Source of the DNA: Effrenium voratum
Lineage: Eukaryota; Sar; Dinophyceae; Suessiales; Symbiodiniaceae
Length of the DNA: 64,000 bases
NCBI GenBank assembly: GCA_963377175.1
Contig: CAUJNA010003101.1
Coordinates: forward strand, 434,501-498,500
Reading direction: 5' to 3'
Of this stretch, positions 1 through 13,363 are shown piece by piece (position 1 is the first letter of the stretch; every line of letters starts with the position of its first letter). Made by a program: the position numbers and the translations under genes. The notes beneath the pieces are model-generated. The model was not told the DNA's origin and did no database searches. It saw only the letters and a list, made by a program, of their open reading frames with translations.

Positions 1-362
1 CTGGAGAACCCTTTCGCTGTCCCAAGCAGCGAGGGGGGGAGGCTGGGGGGAGTGGGGACAACAGTGTCTTCCCAACAAAACCAACCTCTAAAAAACAAAA
101 GGGCACTAATATAAGAACACCAAAAAAATCATATCATCTGCACCTGCGAGTTGTTCAAACGCGAAAAATGCCACTCAAGAGTGAACCAACGGACAAACAG
201 CTGTGGCCACAACTTGCTGAACTCAGCAATTGCCATGCTGCCAGCACCACAGCCCAGCCTTGCTGCTGGAAGGGGTCCACCTGCGTCAGTGCTGTTGGCT
301 TCCACCTTCCCAAATGTATCCCCCAAACAACCATTTGTGTCTGTCGTTGTTTGGGGCTCTGC

Positions 363-416
363 AGCTCTCTGACTGTCTCCGTCTCTCTCTCTCTGCGTGT
401 GTGTGTGTGTGTGTGA
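363..416. repeat. CT then GT microsatellite
   Basis: Pyrimidine-rich CTCT runs pass into an uninterrupted GT run. Simple-sequence DNA with no coding value; open frames across it are by-products. Confidence 0.9.
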
Positions 417-3199
417 GTTAGTCTGTCTCAGACTTGCTCTACCTCCACCACTTTCCTGTTCCTGCGCGTCTGTGTTATCCGGCCGCATGCGACGTCTCGG
501 TAGACTTCCCATTCTGGGCAACCCCGGTCTCAGCTGGACACCAGCTGGCGCCTGCCTCATCGAAGGAAAGGTCGCAGAACTGTCGTGCCTGCGCTGGGCG
601 CTTGCCAAAAGCTTGCACCCTGGCATTTCTGGGTTGGGCCACTTGCCTGGAGCCTAACCAAGCCCATGCTTACAAAGTTCTTGCAAATGAGGTGAGAAAA
701 GAAAACCATGGCTACTTTTGTGCCCGGGTGTCAACATAAGGGACCCCTGAAATGGGCAGTGTCCGTGTTCTAGTTTCCGCTGGCGCCGGGTGGAGCAACC
801 TTAGACAAACGCACAGAAACGTGCGACGTGGGTTGCCAAGCGCGGAAACTGAAAAAACAAGAAAAGAAAACAAACCACAAAACGCACGCCCTAAACATTC
901 TTTAAAAGAGCGTCTGAACAGCCGGGCCTTTTGAGCCGACATGCTGCGTTACAAGTTGTACCCTCAAGAATGCACACACCCATCGTGCTAGCAGCTTGTC
1001 CGTCAGCTCAGAGAAACTAGTCGCACCTCTTCCTGCAGCTGTCGCGTCCGTACCTTCAGCGCGGGTGGTGGCAAATACTTGCAGATGTTTTCTTGATTTG
1101 GGCAAAATGTGGTTTGGCATGTTTGGCTGCCTGTTTTCCTTGACATTATTCTGCTGGAAGACAGAGCAGGCTGCCAGCTCAGTCAGCTACTGGGAGGCCA
1201 TCAAAGACTTCCAAAAGACTCCCTTGTGCTGTGTTCACGCTTATCCTTGTGGATCGGACCCTTCTGTGAGGCTAGGACTAGTCGCTTGGTTTTACCGAAA
1301 CAAGATTTAGGCCCCAAGCTTTGGACACCATTTCGGGTTCTGATGGGTTCTGGCCTTCCGGTGCTGCCTTTTCGACTCGAAACCGAATTTCGAACAAACT
1401 GACCTGTTTCACTGGTCCATTTTGCTTCATTTGGCGCCGCGTGAGTGGACCTTTTCTACAGCTCCAACACTCGGGCTTTGAATTTGGCCAAATGTTCCAC
1501 AGAACTGCAAGCTGTTCACATTCTATCAGGTTTGACCTTGCTTCGAAAACACCAAGCCCCTCTCTAGTCACAGTAGTCTAGAACGGCTCTACATGGAGGT
1601 CCCTATATATTTCTCCAAGCTGTCAAAAGAACTATGTTCCATCAACATTTGAAGGGCGACAGTTGGGCTCGTTCAGAGTTCGGCTTGCCATGGAGCTTGA
1701 CACAATTGCAAGGTCATGTCAGTATCTTCCCTTGCCCATTCCCATCGGCATCCAACTTGCCCGCCTCTTTGCTGGGCTTCCTGAAGCAAGGCCGCCTGGG
1801 TGCCTAGCCGCAAGACGCCGCATCGGCTAACCGCTTGCGTGTCCCAACCTTCCCTTTTGCTTCACCAGAAAGCCTCGTTAGATAAAGATTTGGAATGGAG
1901 CATTTGGCCTGGACAAGGTTTCACAGCTCTGGGCCCTGACAAGAGCCTTTGCTTTCTTCGGTAAGTAAATATCGCCAGGAGTTCGCGGTGGCTTATACTT
2001 TCTGGGTGATTCCTGCCATGTCAATGATTGACTGGCTGGAATTTGCACATGGGGCTATCAGACCTATAGACCGGTGTCGCTCAGATCGTGAGTCGGAGTT
2101 CTGACGCCCGTGCAACTATCAGGATCAATCTTAGCATTCAGCCGTGACCAGGTACAACTTCGTTGCATGAACCCCCCCAGCAACAGCAAGATGCAGACTT
2201 CACACTTTACAAATGTCTATGTCAGACTGGCTCAAACACACGTTGCAGGCGCAACACATCAACCCGAGTCACTCTGGTGCAGCATGCCTGACATCTCTTC
2301 CACTTTTTGTGCATCGACCAAAATAATGAACCAAAACACTTTACGTGCTGTGGAGGTACGAATATCACGCCTAACCCTGGTGCGCAGGCTCCCCTTCGCT
2401 AGAGATCTTGGAGAGCCTTAACCTTTTGTAACCAAGGGTCCGCTTAAAAAGCTCCAGAGCTGTCTGAGCTGTCCGCATCCACGCATATTTGTTATATTTC
2501 CATAAGGCATAGGAATTTGGTGACTTAACCCCACTATCTCATGGAAGACAATTGATGAGCGTGCCCTCTCTACCGTACATGACTGACGGGGAATGCAGAC
2601 CGTTGTTGCAATCAACGAATGACTACAAACATCATTTTTGGCGAGTATCCTCCCCACATAATGGGTGGACTCATTTTGTGTCCCTATGCAAATGGTGTCC
2701 ACCAAAGGCACTCTCAGTTTCAATTCACACGCCTCCGGAAGTTCTCGATTTCCCAAATCGGATGGGCCCTTCGGTTAATCCGACGCAGGAGCTGCCTCAC
2801 GCTCTGGCTCGGGTGATGCTGTGCCTGGAATCGGCGGTGCATCTGGCCATGTCTGGTCGTTGACCCCTTGCACAAAGTGTTTTGTTGTGAGGTCGGGAGA
2901 CTATGACTTTGCAAAAGCGCAAAAGGTTGAACCAAAGGACAATCTAGAACTACTTCCAGAAAAAGCGAAGCCTCAAACGTGTAAGGAGCAGATTGAAATC
3001 CGGGTACGTGATATTTGCCCCTTTTGTTGCAAGACAATAAACCCGTCCAGCTCAGGATCGGTCAACTCACTTCCAACCATCAATATCATCACGCAACTGT
3101 TGGCTGAAGGGTCTCAGTCCTCAAAACGCCTGAAGATGTATGAATCTGGTTCCGCTTGGTTTCCCTTCAAACACCGTCCAACGGGAAACAAATCAAACA

Positions 3200-3365
3200 C
3201 TTGAATGGTACAGCTTCAACAATCAAAGACCCTGAAGGATAATGTCCCTTTTCAGCCACAACATTGATGACCTGGGCAAGAGCCCAGGGCTCAATGCAAG
3301 CCACGCCATTACCCACGATGAGATGATCGGAATCGGATCCCTGAATGTTCAACAACTGACCATTC
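3200..3365 (-). CDS. weak candidate exon, unknown protein
   Basis: After an ACAG-G acceptor on the minus strand the frame reads NGQLLNIQGSDSDHLIVGN and stays open for about 50 codons with a protein-like composition. No clear donor can be placed and no family is recognised, so this could be a chance frame. It lies on the same strand as all well-supported exons. Confidence 0.2.
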
Positions 3366-5546
3366 CTGTTCACAGGCAGCCAAGCCCAACATCTGAGCCC
3401 ACATGATTCCAGCAATTCAGTGCCCCGTCTCTTGCCACCATTCTTCTCCAGAATGGATTGCGTGTCAAACTTGGGATTCTTGGTCGCTCGCCTTGTTGGC
3501 TCTAAAATATTGAGGTAGAATCCCAGAAATCCGATGCGGGTTGCAAAAGGGCAACCCTTGTAGATCTCCTTTCAAGACCTCAAAGGGTCCTGAAATCGTC
3601 AACCAAATTGGGTTTCTCCAGCTCAAGCCCACGCCCATGAAGAAGGGTCCGCCTATTTCCACCCGACCCACCCAGAGCCCGAGCCCGCCGTCATGCACAG
3701 GACTTGGCCTGGGTGAGGCGGCTGGCCCCGTGGCCATGGGTCAGAAAAGATGCTGCCAGAGGCGAAAACAACAGCACCACAAGTCAACACGCCCGCGGCA
3801 GAGGTTGAAGCTGTTGTAAATCCCTTGCAAGGTTCACCGTGTAGCCTGTCCTGAATCCATACACCGACAAAGTGGAGTCATCAGGAGTGCGAGCAACCTC
3901 AACATGAAACAAGCCCTATTGGTCTTCATGAACACCCCACTCTTGTCTACATGTCCGAAAGGATTGCTGTCAAACAAATCTTTACCCTCTCTCAAAATGA
4001 GCTCCATGTGTGGATCCCGCGTGAGGCTCCACCATACTTCTGGGCCACGGGAACTGGGGGACAGTTCCAGTGCAGACCCTCCTACCGCCAATGTCCTTCC
4101 AGTAATGCCATGCCATTGAAAGCAAGTTAGCGTGAGCAAACGTGCATGCCACATTCTTGGGCTCCGGCTCTGGACAGGGCTCGCTCCTAGGCGAGGCTCG
4201 CTCGATATGGCGAAAGAAAGAAATCATCCGACATAGCAACACGATGCCCTAGGTCGCTAAACATGCTCTGCATTGTATTTCGATTGCTCTTGATCTGAAA
4301 ACGCCACCACGTGCCACTAGAAGGTCTTCTCCACTCAGTCTGCATCGCCTCATTCCCACAACTTTGCATTGTAAAGCTAGCGTTTGCTTCCTCGCGGGAA
4401 GCAAGGAAGCAGCCCATCAACGACGAGGCGCGTGGAACTTGGGCTGTCAGTGTCAAGTTCCTGCAGCTCAGCCTGACCGAGAGCTTCGGGCCCAATGGCA
4501 ATGGGACAGAATCCAACACATCCAAACAATCAAGGATTCCTCGGTGTGCCTTAGCACTTTCTCTTGTACTTGCTTGGTTCTGCCTCCCTTCTTGAGAAGG
4601 GAAACCAGAAGGGCCTGCACATGTTGGCTTCAAAAGAAAGCTTAAAGACTAACATTTCAAACACATGCACTGCTCTTTTTTGGTTTCATAGGCTTTTGGA
4701 ACAATGTTCCATTGTGCCAAAGTCTTACAACACCTTCTCTTTGGCATGTGAGGCAAAATAACCGCATGGTAAAGATCCTGAGCCAACCAGCATCCGAGCA
4801 ACTACAACTATTCAAAGACATACCAAAACAAATGCAACATCGGAAAATGGTGGCAACGGCTGCTTGTGGATGGAGGTCGGAGCAATGGAATACCCTCAAA
4901 AACTGCACATGAAACTACCTGGCCCCCAACTATCCATCAAACACAACCAGCCAATGCCAGGCTCCGCTCAAAGTTTCACCGTGGTGACAGGTGCTGGCTT
5001 GCTTGCTTCACCGGTGATTTAAGAAATGGGGTTACAAGCCTTCCGAGCAGCCACGGAAGTCACGGAAGCAAGCCAACACCATTCCTGACTTCCAAACAAA
5101 TGACGGTCAGTTACGAAGCTTCGCAAAATCATCAGCTAGCACCCTTGCAAACAAATCCCAAGGACTTCGCAACAAAGGCAATGCGTTTCCACCCATATTG
5201 AAGAAAGGCTAATATGCCAATCCTTGTCGTGCATTGCAGGCATCGTACAAATATGCGTCATACCAAAACTCGAGTGAACTTGCCTGTAAAGAACGCAACA
5301 CACAGCCTCATATGAAATACGCCGTCCATCTTCTAGTTGGTGTCATGTGTCTATCCCTTCTTAAACGTCCTGAAAGGGTTGTTTTGCTGGTACCTTTTTG
5401 GGGTATGAACACCACAGGAACAGCAGCAGGACCTGAACATTGGGATTCCCGACATCTAAAAACCACCCTTCGCCACTTGTCCCACCCTTCGCTCGCGGAG
5501 AGCTCTTGGCACGCGGGCCCAGTCCATCTTGCCCTTCCGCGGCTGC

Positions 5547-5610
5547 CTGTTCCACATGCGCGCTTTCGGTCTCAGGGCGATGGGGGTCAGCCACATTGAG
5601 GTTCCAAGCC
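5547..5610 (-). CDS. internal exon, unknown protein
   Basis: A 64-nt GC-rich island on the minus strand. The acceptor is TTTCTCAG followed by G, and the donor is GAACAG followed by GCAGCC, a GC-type donor. The single open frame inside reads AWNLNVADPHRPETESAHVEQ in two halves (AWNLNVADPH, then RPETESAHVEQ) with one leading split-codon base. Hydrophilic, no family recognised. Neighbouring exons of the same gene are not identified. Confidence 0.45.
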
Positions 5611-7176
5611 CTGAGAAATACATCATCAGAAGGTAAATGGACTCTCTGGGACAAGGACCGCCTGATTGTGTCAAGGCTGTTGTCAGGATGCCTCTTATCC
5701 CCTGATCATGTCTGTGGAGTTTTGCGCACGGCCCACTCTGAACAAACACTCACCAGCTTTACGGATCTTCTCACACTGTGAGGCGTAAGCGCTGCGGTAA
5801 TAAGTTTGCCTTCCCGAGTATCAACAGGTCTGAGCGATGTTTATCTGCACTACTTGGGGTGCACACGCCAGCAGCTCTCAAAACCAAGCAACACTGTGCA
5901 AAACTCAGCAACATCTGCTTGAACCGCCGCACAATTGCGTGCCAAACTGAACACCTCACAGGACGAGCTACAGAATACAAAACGGCTTTGCATGTGAAAA
6001 GCCTACAGCCCATGCCTTTGGCGGCAACCCTGTCGCAAGCGTAGTACCACGGGCTTCATCAGCACGGGAAACGAATCCCTCCTCTGATCAAACCCTGGCA
6101 TACCATGGCAATCCACAGGCCAACAGACCTGACTTGGGCCGAGAGAGCCACAGCCAGGCGCCGGGCGCAAAGCCCTGCCGATTCCCCAGAACGGTGGGCA
6201 GCTGCTTCGCCTGGCGAGGCTCGGAGCCGGGAGCTCAGCTCAGGCGGGCACGAGGTTCCGAAAAGCCAAAGCTCAAAGGCGTGGCACATGTGCAACTTGG
6301 GCAGCCTTCAATTGTTGCCTTTCCGCCACCTCACCTAGTCTTGCCTTATCTTGCCTTGCCCAGACTGGCACATTCAGTGCACCGGAAAGCAACTTGCCGG
6401 ATTCGAGGTGCCTGCGTCGGTTTGGCGTTCACGCCGGAGCACTGCTCAGCCACCAAGAGCTTCTCTGAGGGCCTCCCATAGCTGTGGCTGGAGGCCGGGT
6501 GATGTGCTAATTTTGAAGTTGCAGTAGTAGCTTTGTCTGGCCAATTTGACCCACGGTACCAAAACAATCAAATCTCTCACAATCAAACATGTTTCAAGGA
6601 CTCCTGGAAAGCTCTGGGCTGCCAAGAATGGCTCAATAAGTGCATGACATGACCACTGACCAGCAAAACAACACCGCGAAGGGGATGCTCAATTGCAGTT
6701 AAAGGGAGTCAAAGGGTATGTTCGAGGAAAAGCAGGTTTCACAAATCAACTGGGCCAAGTGTTCTGGTCAGTCTCTGCAATTGTGGCTGCAACGCCTGCA
6801 TTGCAGTGATACCTTGCTCATTCTGGAATGACCAAACCCTTTTCCAGCAAAACAACGCAGCATGTTGTGCTGCGCACAAACAACAACGGGTACAAGTGCT
6901 CTGCAAGCATGACACAACTTACAAGCAATATTCGTCCAATATGTCCAAGATTCCCTCTGAGCTTTGTGGTATACCCGCTGAGTTCAGGATCCCGACGAGC
7001 AGAGAACTGCACACAAACTTCTGTCATTCCATTTGGCCATGGGTCAAAATTAAACCACCAGGGGACCGCAGGTGTTGGTCCATGTTTCCATTTACCAGGA
7101 TTCCATTTTCGGTACATATGTTTGACCCACAGCCATTTCTTGAACCGGCTCTCCGGGGCTTTTCGCGGAATGGCGC

Positions 7177-7226
7177 CTGCGCCTTGCGCAGCGCATAATC
7201 TGCTCCTTGGCCTTCTCAAACATTCC
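7177..7226 (-). CDS. short candidate exon, unknown protein
   Basis: A 50-nt minus-strand island between a CGCTGAG-G acceptor and a GCGCAG-GC donor. It encodes GMFEKAKEQIMRCARR plus two bases of a split codon. Very basic and helical in character. Both splice borders follow the rule seen in the better exons of this window, but the exon is too short to assign to any family. Confidence 0.35.
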
Positions 7227-9295
7227 CTCAGCGAGGCTCGCCGCGGAGCCTTGAGCTAACCTAGGGTCCCAAAAGGAAAATGACTGGCTCTAAAAGCATC
7301 CAAAAGGAAGCCTAGAGCAAACCAGAAGCTTCCATGTGAAGCCGTCCTTGTGGTGCTTCCCTAGTGTGACCATCCAACAGGCAGCCCAGCCCACACATTT
7401 GCCATCTCCATGCAAACTTTGTTTGCTCTTTGCAGCTTTTGCATGGATGCTGCAACTGGTTGCAACAAAGAAGGGGCTCAGAATTTGACACGCCATGCTG
7501 ATTGCAGTAGTACCGCAACTGCTTCTTGGTGGGTCCTTTGGAACATCACTTCAGACTCATACACTGTATAGCCTGCATAATTTGGAGTTGCTGGTAGCAA
7601 CATGAATTTGCAAATTTAAGTTGTCGAAAACAGCAGGAGCACAACGTGAGCTGCGTCCGCGATCACAATCAAATGCATCAGAACAAGGAAGCCCACAGGT
7701 CAGCAGCTTAGCTGGAGAACTATTTTCAATGGCCGGCCTTTTGAAAGGTCGCATTTTCCTGTCTAACACTGCTGCAAACAACTTGATGAGAATGATGCGA
7801 ATGATCAGTCAACATCCAGTTTTCGAAGACTAGGTCCACTCGCAAACTCATAGCTCATAGCCTAGCTCAGTCTGAAATTCAGAATGACACCACAACCAAC
7901 CCACTTGAATTGATGCGACGGGCTCCTCTGTTGCAGGGAGCCATTACAGTGTTGCCCACGTGCACAGGCAGAAACTCGACCAACAATCACACACTGCAAG
8001 TCGAGCGCAAGCATCTATGTGCTCCATTACCGTTGGCCCAATCGAATCACCACAGTGTGGAGCCTCCACAACCTGCAAACCATTCATGCTTTTGAAGCTC
8101 AATAGAGCAACTGCAGCCTTCGGACGGGCTACCAAAAGCACAAACAGTCCCCTCAGTGCCCCTTTTTCTGGTTTGCTGGCTCGTGGCAGTCTTTTTGCTG
8201 CTTGGGCATGTTCCCGCTTGGCTGTCCCAAGATTCAAGGCTGAATGTATGACCCCACTCATTGTGGACTCGCTTTTGGGCCCAAGGTGGCTGGATAAGGC
8301 GGGATTCCCATGAACAAGACACAAAGAACAGGTTCATGCAGCATCTACATGTCACAAGGATTCACAAAGTCAAGCTCCAAGTGCTTTCCATCAGCGTCCA
8401 TTTCTGGGAGCCGGGCGTAGCTGCAGTCAGCCTCAGCCATGACCTGGGATCCAAACCATTGAAACGGGATGGATGGTCAAGATTGCAGTGCGCTCAAGCC
8501 AAGTCTGCATCCGTGTAGCACTTTCTGAGTCCGGCACTAGCTTCTGAATCAGAAGGTGAAAAAGACGATGGACCAGTCTAGTGCTAGGGGATCCTGCTAG
8601 CGTTCTTAGCCAAGCAGGGATAATAAGCCTTCTGAATCGAGAAGCGAGGGATCCTAGTTTGAGCCAAACACGTGCACGGGCGCTCCACTGATCTTGCAAC
8701 AGGTGGTGCAAGCAGCGGCCTGTGGCTTGCAGAAATGGATTCGGGGTGACTACTGCCACCCTGTAATGTGCAACGAGTCACGCGTGATGCATCGAAATGC
8801 CCCACGTAGGAACATGGATTCGACACGCAAAGTCAATGTGCAGCAGCCTAACAGTGAAGCTCATGAACGTCCATGGTGCACCCCGAACAATTGCCACATC
8901 TCTCAGAGCCTCAACATGCTTGAAATCGTAGCCGGCCACTGCTGACAGCCCCTCGGTGCGGTACCTGTGCTGGGGTAAACCCCAAAAGTCACGTCTTTCA
9001 GCTGGCAGCCTGGGATATATACTTCAAATATGAAGGAATGCATGATACCACAATTGTGTCCACCTGAATGCAACAAGAACGTCAAGCAAGGCTTTGCCCA
9101 GTTCTATCAGCCTAGGCTCATTCGGATTTGCGACTTGCACTCCAACTGAGAATGCCCACACCTTTTTGGCAATTCGTTGTTTTTCCGTTTACAGGAGGAC
9201 TGAAAGGAATCGACAACAAATGAACATAGAGCTTTTCCTTTTGGTTTCCCTTTAAAATCATCAGAAAAGGGTACCATCGAAAGAGAGACGCCCAT

Positions 9296-9380
9296 CTTGA
9301 AACGCACCCATCTTAGCGCTCGTCTCGGGGCACTTGCAGCTAACCCTGCCCTGCGCTCCGTTCTTGCGGAAAACAGGCAC
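9296..9380 (-). CDS. weak candidate exon, unknown protein
   Basis: Minus-strand island with a GATCCAG-G acceptor, reading VPVFRKNGAQGRVSCKCPET and on to about SAKMGA. The donor is uncertain and two other frames are also open here, so coding status is tentative. Confidence 0.25.
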
Positions 9381-10851
9381 CTGGATCGCCCAAGGTGGCA
9401 CAGACTTGTTAGCCTTCCAGTTCCCCCCCCAAAACCAATCCTTCTCATTGATTGCCCTGATTTCGGCCAAACGGAGCAGACTAATCGAGCCCATGGCGGC
9501 CACGTCTCTTCCTGGCGAGACTCTCCCAGCGAAGCCAAGCTGATCACGGATGGCAAGCCTTGGACCCTTTCAGCCTCCAGCCATGAGACAAAATTAAGCA
9601 ACGAAAAAAAGAGGAAAAAAAAGAAAGAAAGAGAGAAGCCACCCTCAAGAACTGTGCATTCCCCAGGCAGGTCCGTCAAGTCCGCTAGAGACATTGAAGA
9701 CGTCGTCGGAAAACCTCGGTCGGCTTTGTGCATACAGTTCGAAGCTATGACATGAAAGGCCCCAAAAGAAATTTGCTCAACTGTTGATCGGCCTCTGGAA
9801 AGACCGTGGATGAAGCAGTGCTGCGGGCAACACTCTGCAATGGGGGAGGGGGGTGGATAGACATGCTTGCCACTAATAGGACTGGCTTTGCCAAGGGCTG
9901 ATAGCCGTCCCTCACACCATGGCACGGCGTCTTTTCGCACAACATGGATATAACGTGCAAATGTCTACAAACACCCTTCTCTTGGCACATTGCAGCACCA
10001 GCCCACTCTACCCCCGATTGGCGCCCGCGCGTCAGCACACCTGCATCGTTCTGGTAAGGCTGCCCGTGATGATTCACAATCACCTCAGGTCCAAATGCTG
10101 TGGATAGAAAACAGCTTCAAACTTGAAAACAGCCATATGGGGGTGCATGGTGTTGACAAAGCCAGCTTTGTAAGCCAAAGTCTGAGAGTCTGACGCCTGG
10201 GTCGCTCATCTCATGTGAGCACTCGTCCTCACAGAGAGAAACGTTTCATGCTGAACCAATTCCAAGATCTTCTCAACAAGCGCTGGAAGACAGAAAGGCG
10301 AGAACTGATTCCTGTCACGCAAAGGACAAGGTCACTACCTCCCTTCGAAAAGGGCAAAGTGCAGTGGCCACTCACTCAAGACTTGTCTGGCACATAGTCA
10401 CAACATGTCCCAATCATCAGATGCAAAAGTGTTCCCAAGTTGGCATAACAAGCACTGGGGTCCTTTGCAAGTACCCTCTGTAAATTCAACCTGGGCCCCG
10501 GGCGCTTTGCGTGCGGCTGGAGTCTGACCTAGGGCTCGGAAAATCTGAGCGATCAGCTGATGGAACGCAGAAGCTGAGCTTCTGGATTTGTCCCAAATTG
10601 AAGAACTAGGTGGTTATTGTTTCTTCAAATCAACAAGCAAAACGGTCTATTGGACAAAAGGCACCCCCTTGTATGAGCAACGTTTATGAGCAACTATGAC
10701 AGCTTACCGTAACATGGCTGAGGTGAGATGCGCTGCCAAGTCCTCACGGGCTAGTTTGTTTGACTCACCAAGTTTCACGCATCAACCACGGCCAAAAAGG
10801 CTGAAGGATCAATAAACAAAATAATCAGGATCAATAAAAAAAACGGGTAGT

Positions 10852-10854
10852 AGC

Positions 10855-10886
<32 letters not shown>

Positions 10887-11299
10887 GAGTACTAGTAGAA
10901 GATGTAGTAGCAGCACTAGAAGAAAAGAAGTAGTAGTAATGGTCGTGAAAGAAATAGCACTAGAACTACTACTCCGCTAGCGCTAGCGCTACTTTAACTG
11001 GTTGCAGCAGTAGTCTAGCAGTAGTAGTAGTAGTAGTAGCAGTAGTAGTAGTAGTAGCAGCAGTCGTAGTGGTAGTAGCAGCAGTAGTAGTAGTAGTCGT
11101 AGTAGCAGTTGTACTGGGACGAGTCGCAGAAGTAGTTGTAGTAGTACTACTAGTAGTGGGAGTAGTAGTAGTAGTAGTAGTGGTAGTAGTGCTAGAACCA
11201 GAGAAAGTGCTCGACTAGTGCTACAAGTACCGCGAGCGCTACTTCAACAACTACTAGTAGCAGTAGTAGTAGAAGTACTCGTAGCAGTAGTTGTTGTAA

Positions 11300-11370
<71 letters not shown>

Positions 11371-11371
11371 A

Positions 11372-11404
<33 letters not shown>

Positions 11405-11422
11405 TAGTAGTAGTAGTAGTAA

Positions 11423-11469
<47 letters not shown>

Positions 11470-11490
11470 CTAGTAGTAGTAGTAGAAATA
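10852..11490. repeat. AGT/TAG triplet microsatellite array
   Basis: About 640 bp dominated by AGT (TAG) trinucleotide repeats, interrupted and degenerate at the left, nearly perfect from about 11300 to 11485. It creates long frames of poly-Leu, poly-Val and poly-Thr on both strands that should not be annotated as genes. A second, larger array of the same triplet lies at 31.35-32.63 kb. Confidence 0.97.
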
Positions 11491-11543
11491 GCACTCCACA
11501 CTAACTTAGTCTCCCCCCGAGTCTACCTTGTGTACTCACTATC

Positions 11544-11770
11544 TGGCGCAACTACTAACTTGCTAACTGGCTAACTTGCTGACTTACTAACTTGCTATAC
11601 CTGGCGCACCTACTAACTTGCTAACTTGCTAACTTAGTAACTTACTAACTTGCTGACTGGCTAACTTGCTACTTGCTCACCTGCAAACTTACTAACTTAC
11701 TTACCGCCGTATGCTGACTTACTAACCGCCCTTTGCTCCAGGGTGCACCGGATACTAACTTGCGAACTGC
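11544..11770. repeat. degenerate 8-bp satellite (ACTTGCTA-like)
   Basis: Many tandem variants of ACTTGCTA, ACTTACTA and ACTGGCTA follow directly after the triplet array. The unit length is mostly eight bases, with longer interruptions carrying a repeated CTGGCGCA(A/C)CTACTAACTTGC phrase. Confidence 0.85.
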
Positions 11771-13265
11771 CTTCTCCTTCACATGGTCTGGAATAATTTG
11801 TTTTTGGTCCCGAATTAATTTGTTATTGATCCTAAATTAATTTCTTTTTGATGCGTATGCCGGCCAAAAAACAAAAAACGCGGGGCTCGGATTCCCACAG
11901 TGGACATGGCAACTCCTGATTCGCAAGCTGGTTGATTGATGCGTCCCCCCGAAATGGCTTTGCTGAGGTGCCCCCCGCAGAACTACCGCAGTTCATTCGC
12001 CAGGCATCACATTGCTATGGCGAACTAGGCGCACCATTGGATCCCTCCAGCCGAAGACATGAAGCAATCTTCTCCCAGCCGAGAACTTTCTTAGCTCAGC
12101 CAGGATGCTCCCACCGATGTGTATTTTGTGCATAATATTATGTAGATACACATCAAGAAATGTCCAATTGGCCGCAAATCAATGCAAATGGCACTATGGC
12201 AACTTTTCAACCCATCTGGCGAAAGCCCAGCAGAAAAAGCGTCACTAAGTCCATCGGACCATCGGCGTGGCTAACGACCAATTGCTTGTTGCTTGACGCT
12301 TCCTTCGTGACCGCATGCCCAGACTGCAGAATAATTTGCGGCAACCACCCGCGAAACTCCGCCTTCCTTGAGGGAGAAACTCACGCCCAATGGATCAAAG
12401 CAACAAGTTCGACCATTCCGAGACCTTTGCCCCTCTGGCAGCTCCGGGTAATCCCGGGACCGCTTCAGGTCGTGTCGCCTCAGCCGTGAGCACCGCAAGT
12501 CTGAGACAACACTCAAACCATTCAAAGAAGCAGTTCAAGGCAAAGGACGGAGTCACATATCAAGAAACTCGTTCTTTGCCACAGGTCTGTTCTTGAAAGG
12601 CCCTGCCAAATGTGTTTCTCGAACCAACCACCAGGCAGCCAACGCTGCAACTGTCCTGGCCCCCTTTGGGTGTGTCTTGACAAGGGCAACACACATGGCC
12701 TCAATCCACTACTCTCCTGAAGATAATAGACCCCCCCAAGGCAAAATCCTGTTAGAAGAATCACTTCTGGCGGGCCCGTTTTGGATATGGTGTTCCATTC
12801 TGTCTGCAACACGGTAAAGCGTTGTTGACGATCAACAGATCGGGTCCATTCCTTGGAATCTTGGGATGTCAACACAATATCGTGAACATTCATTATCTGA
12901 CAGTATGCTACACGCCAGTGTTCGAATACATCATATCAATGTTGGCAAACAGCCAAGCGATGTCCCAAAAACCAAAACCAAAAAGGCATGGTGTGCCCCT
13001 TAAAATAAAGCTAACATGCTCTAACAGGTGTCCAAGCAACGAAATTTGGCACACGCTCCTCCAACACAGTCATGAATAGGTAGCTGTGACTCGAAGCTGC
13101 GACAAACTACCCAATCTCGACATTGTGGACATTTGGACGCATGCCGCCAACATGAGGTACTCCCATCCCGTCCCAAACGAGCCAAAGATTCCTAATAGGA
13201 CTGTCCGGACCAACGTGGAATTGAGGGCAAATGCTCTCCAACTTGGAAGGGACATTCAATGCATC
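11771..13265. other. spacer with retroelement-like open frames
   Basis: Plus-strand frames at 11932-12135 (containing PQFIRQASHCYGELGAPLDP), 12160-12489 and 12390-12596 look somewhat protein-like and are the only plus-strand cluster on the left side. I suspect a decayed retroelement or retrogene but recognise no catalytic motif. Nothing else is seen. Confidence 0.2.
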
Positions 13266-13363
13266 CAAGAACATTTGAGCGTACCTTTTGAGCATCCCCC
13301 GGACGCCCCAAAGGAATTTGGAGGCTTGGGAGTATGCTCAAAAGGTGTGCTAAAACGAGCTTG
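13266..13363. repeat. 98-bp imperfect palindrome (long hairpin)
   Basis: The two 49-bp halves are inverted copies of each other. A 13-bp core, ACCTTTTGAGCAT at 13283-13295, is perfectly matched by ATGCTCAAAAGGT at 13334-13346. Flanking sequence also pairs with scattered mismatches, out to CAAG at the left edge and CTTG at the right edge, and inward to CCAAA/TTTGG next to the centre. There is essentially no unpaired loop. It fits a small foldback or MITE-type element; no target-site duplication is obvious. Confidence 0.85.

Larger units (their letters stand above)
1..5546. other. mostly non-coding stretch with two weak coding islands
   Basis: Apart from the microsatellite near 0.4 kb and the candidate exon near 3.3 kb, I see only short open frames of chance length on all strands. 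A GC- and CpG-richer island at about 470-620 can be read on the minus strand after an AG-G junction (starting AGASWCPAETG and ending in a stop), but the frame is not decisive. The minus-strand open frames at 3834-4154 and 4187-4633 are 106 and 148 codons, lengths expected by chance in 64 kb; no domain is recognisable. Confidence 0.4.
5611..10851. other. largely featureless spacer or intron DNA
   Basis: Apart from the candidate exons near 7.2 and 9.3 kb, I find no convincing coding island, RNA gene or structured repeat. The GC-richer patch at about 6150-6260 is open in several frames without a matching splice pair. A purine-rich AAAGAAAG tract sits at 9604-9640. Confidence 0.4.

Noticed and set aside
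4187..4633. 148-codon minus-strand open frame
   Set aside because: Protein-like in places, but a frame of this length is expected by chance in 64 kb at this GC, and there are no AG-G/donor borders or domains.
9107..9940. 277-codon minus-strand open frame
   Set aside because: It crosses an obvious pyrimidine tract (poly Phe/Leu/Ser) typical of an intron; at most a small part near 9.3 kb is coding.
11932..12135. Possible reverse-transcriptase or integrase piece
   Set aside because: Looks coding but shows none of the catalytic motifs (YxDD, DDE, HHCC); left only as a note in the region entry.
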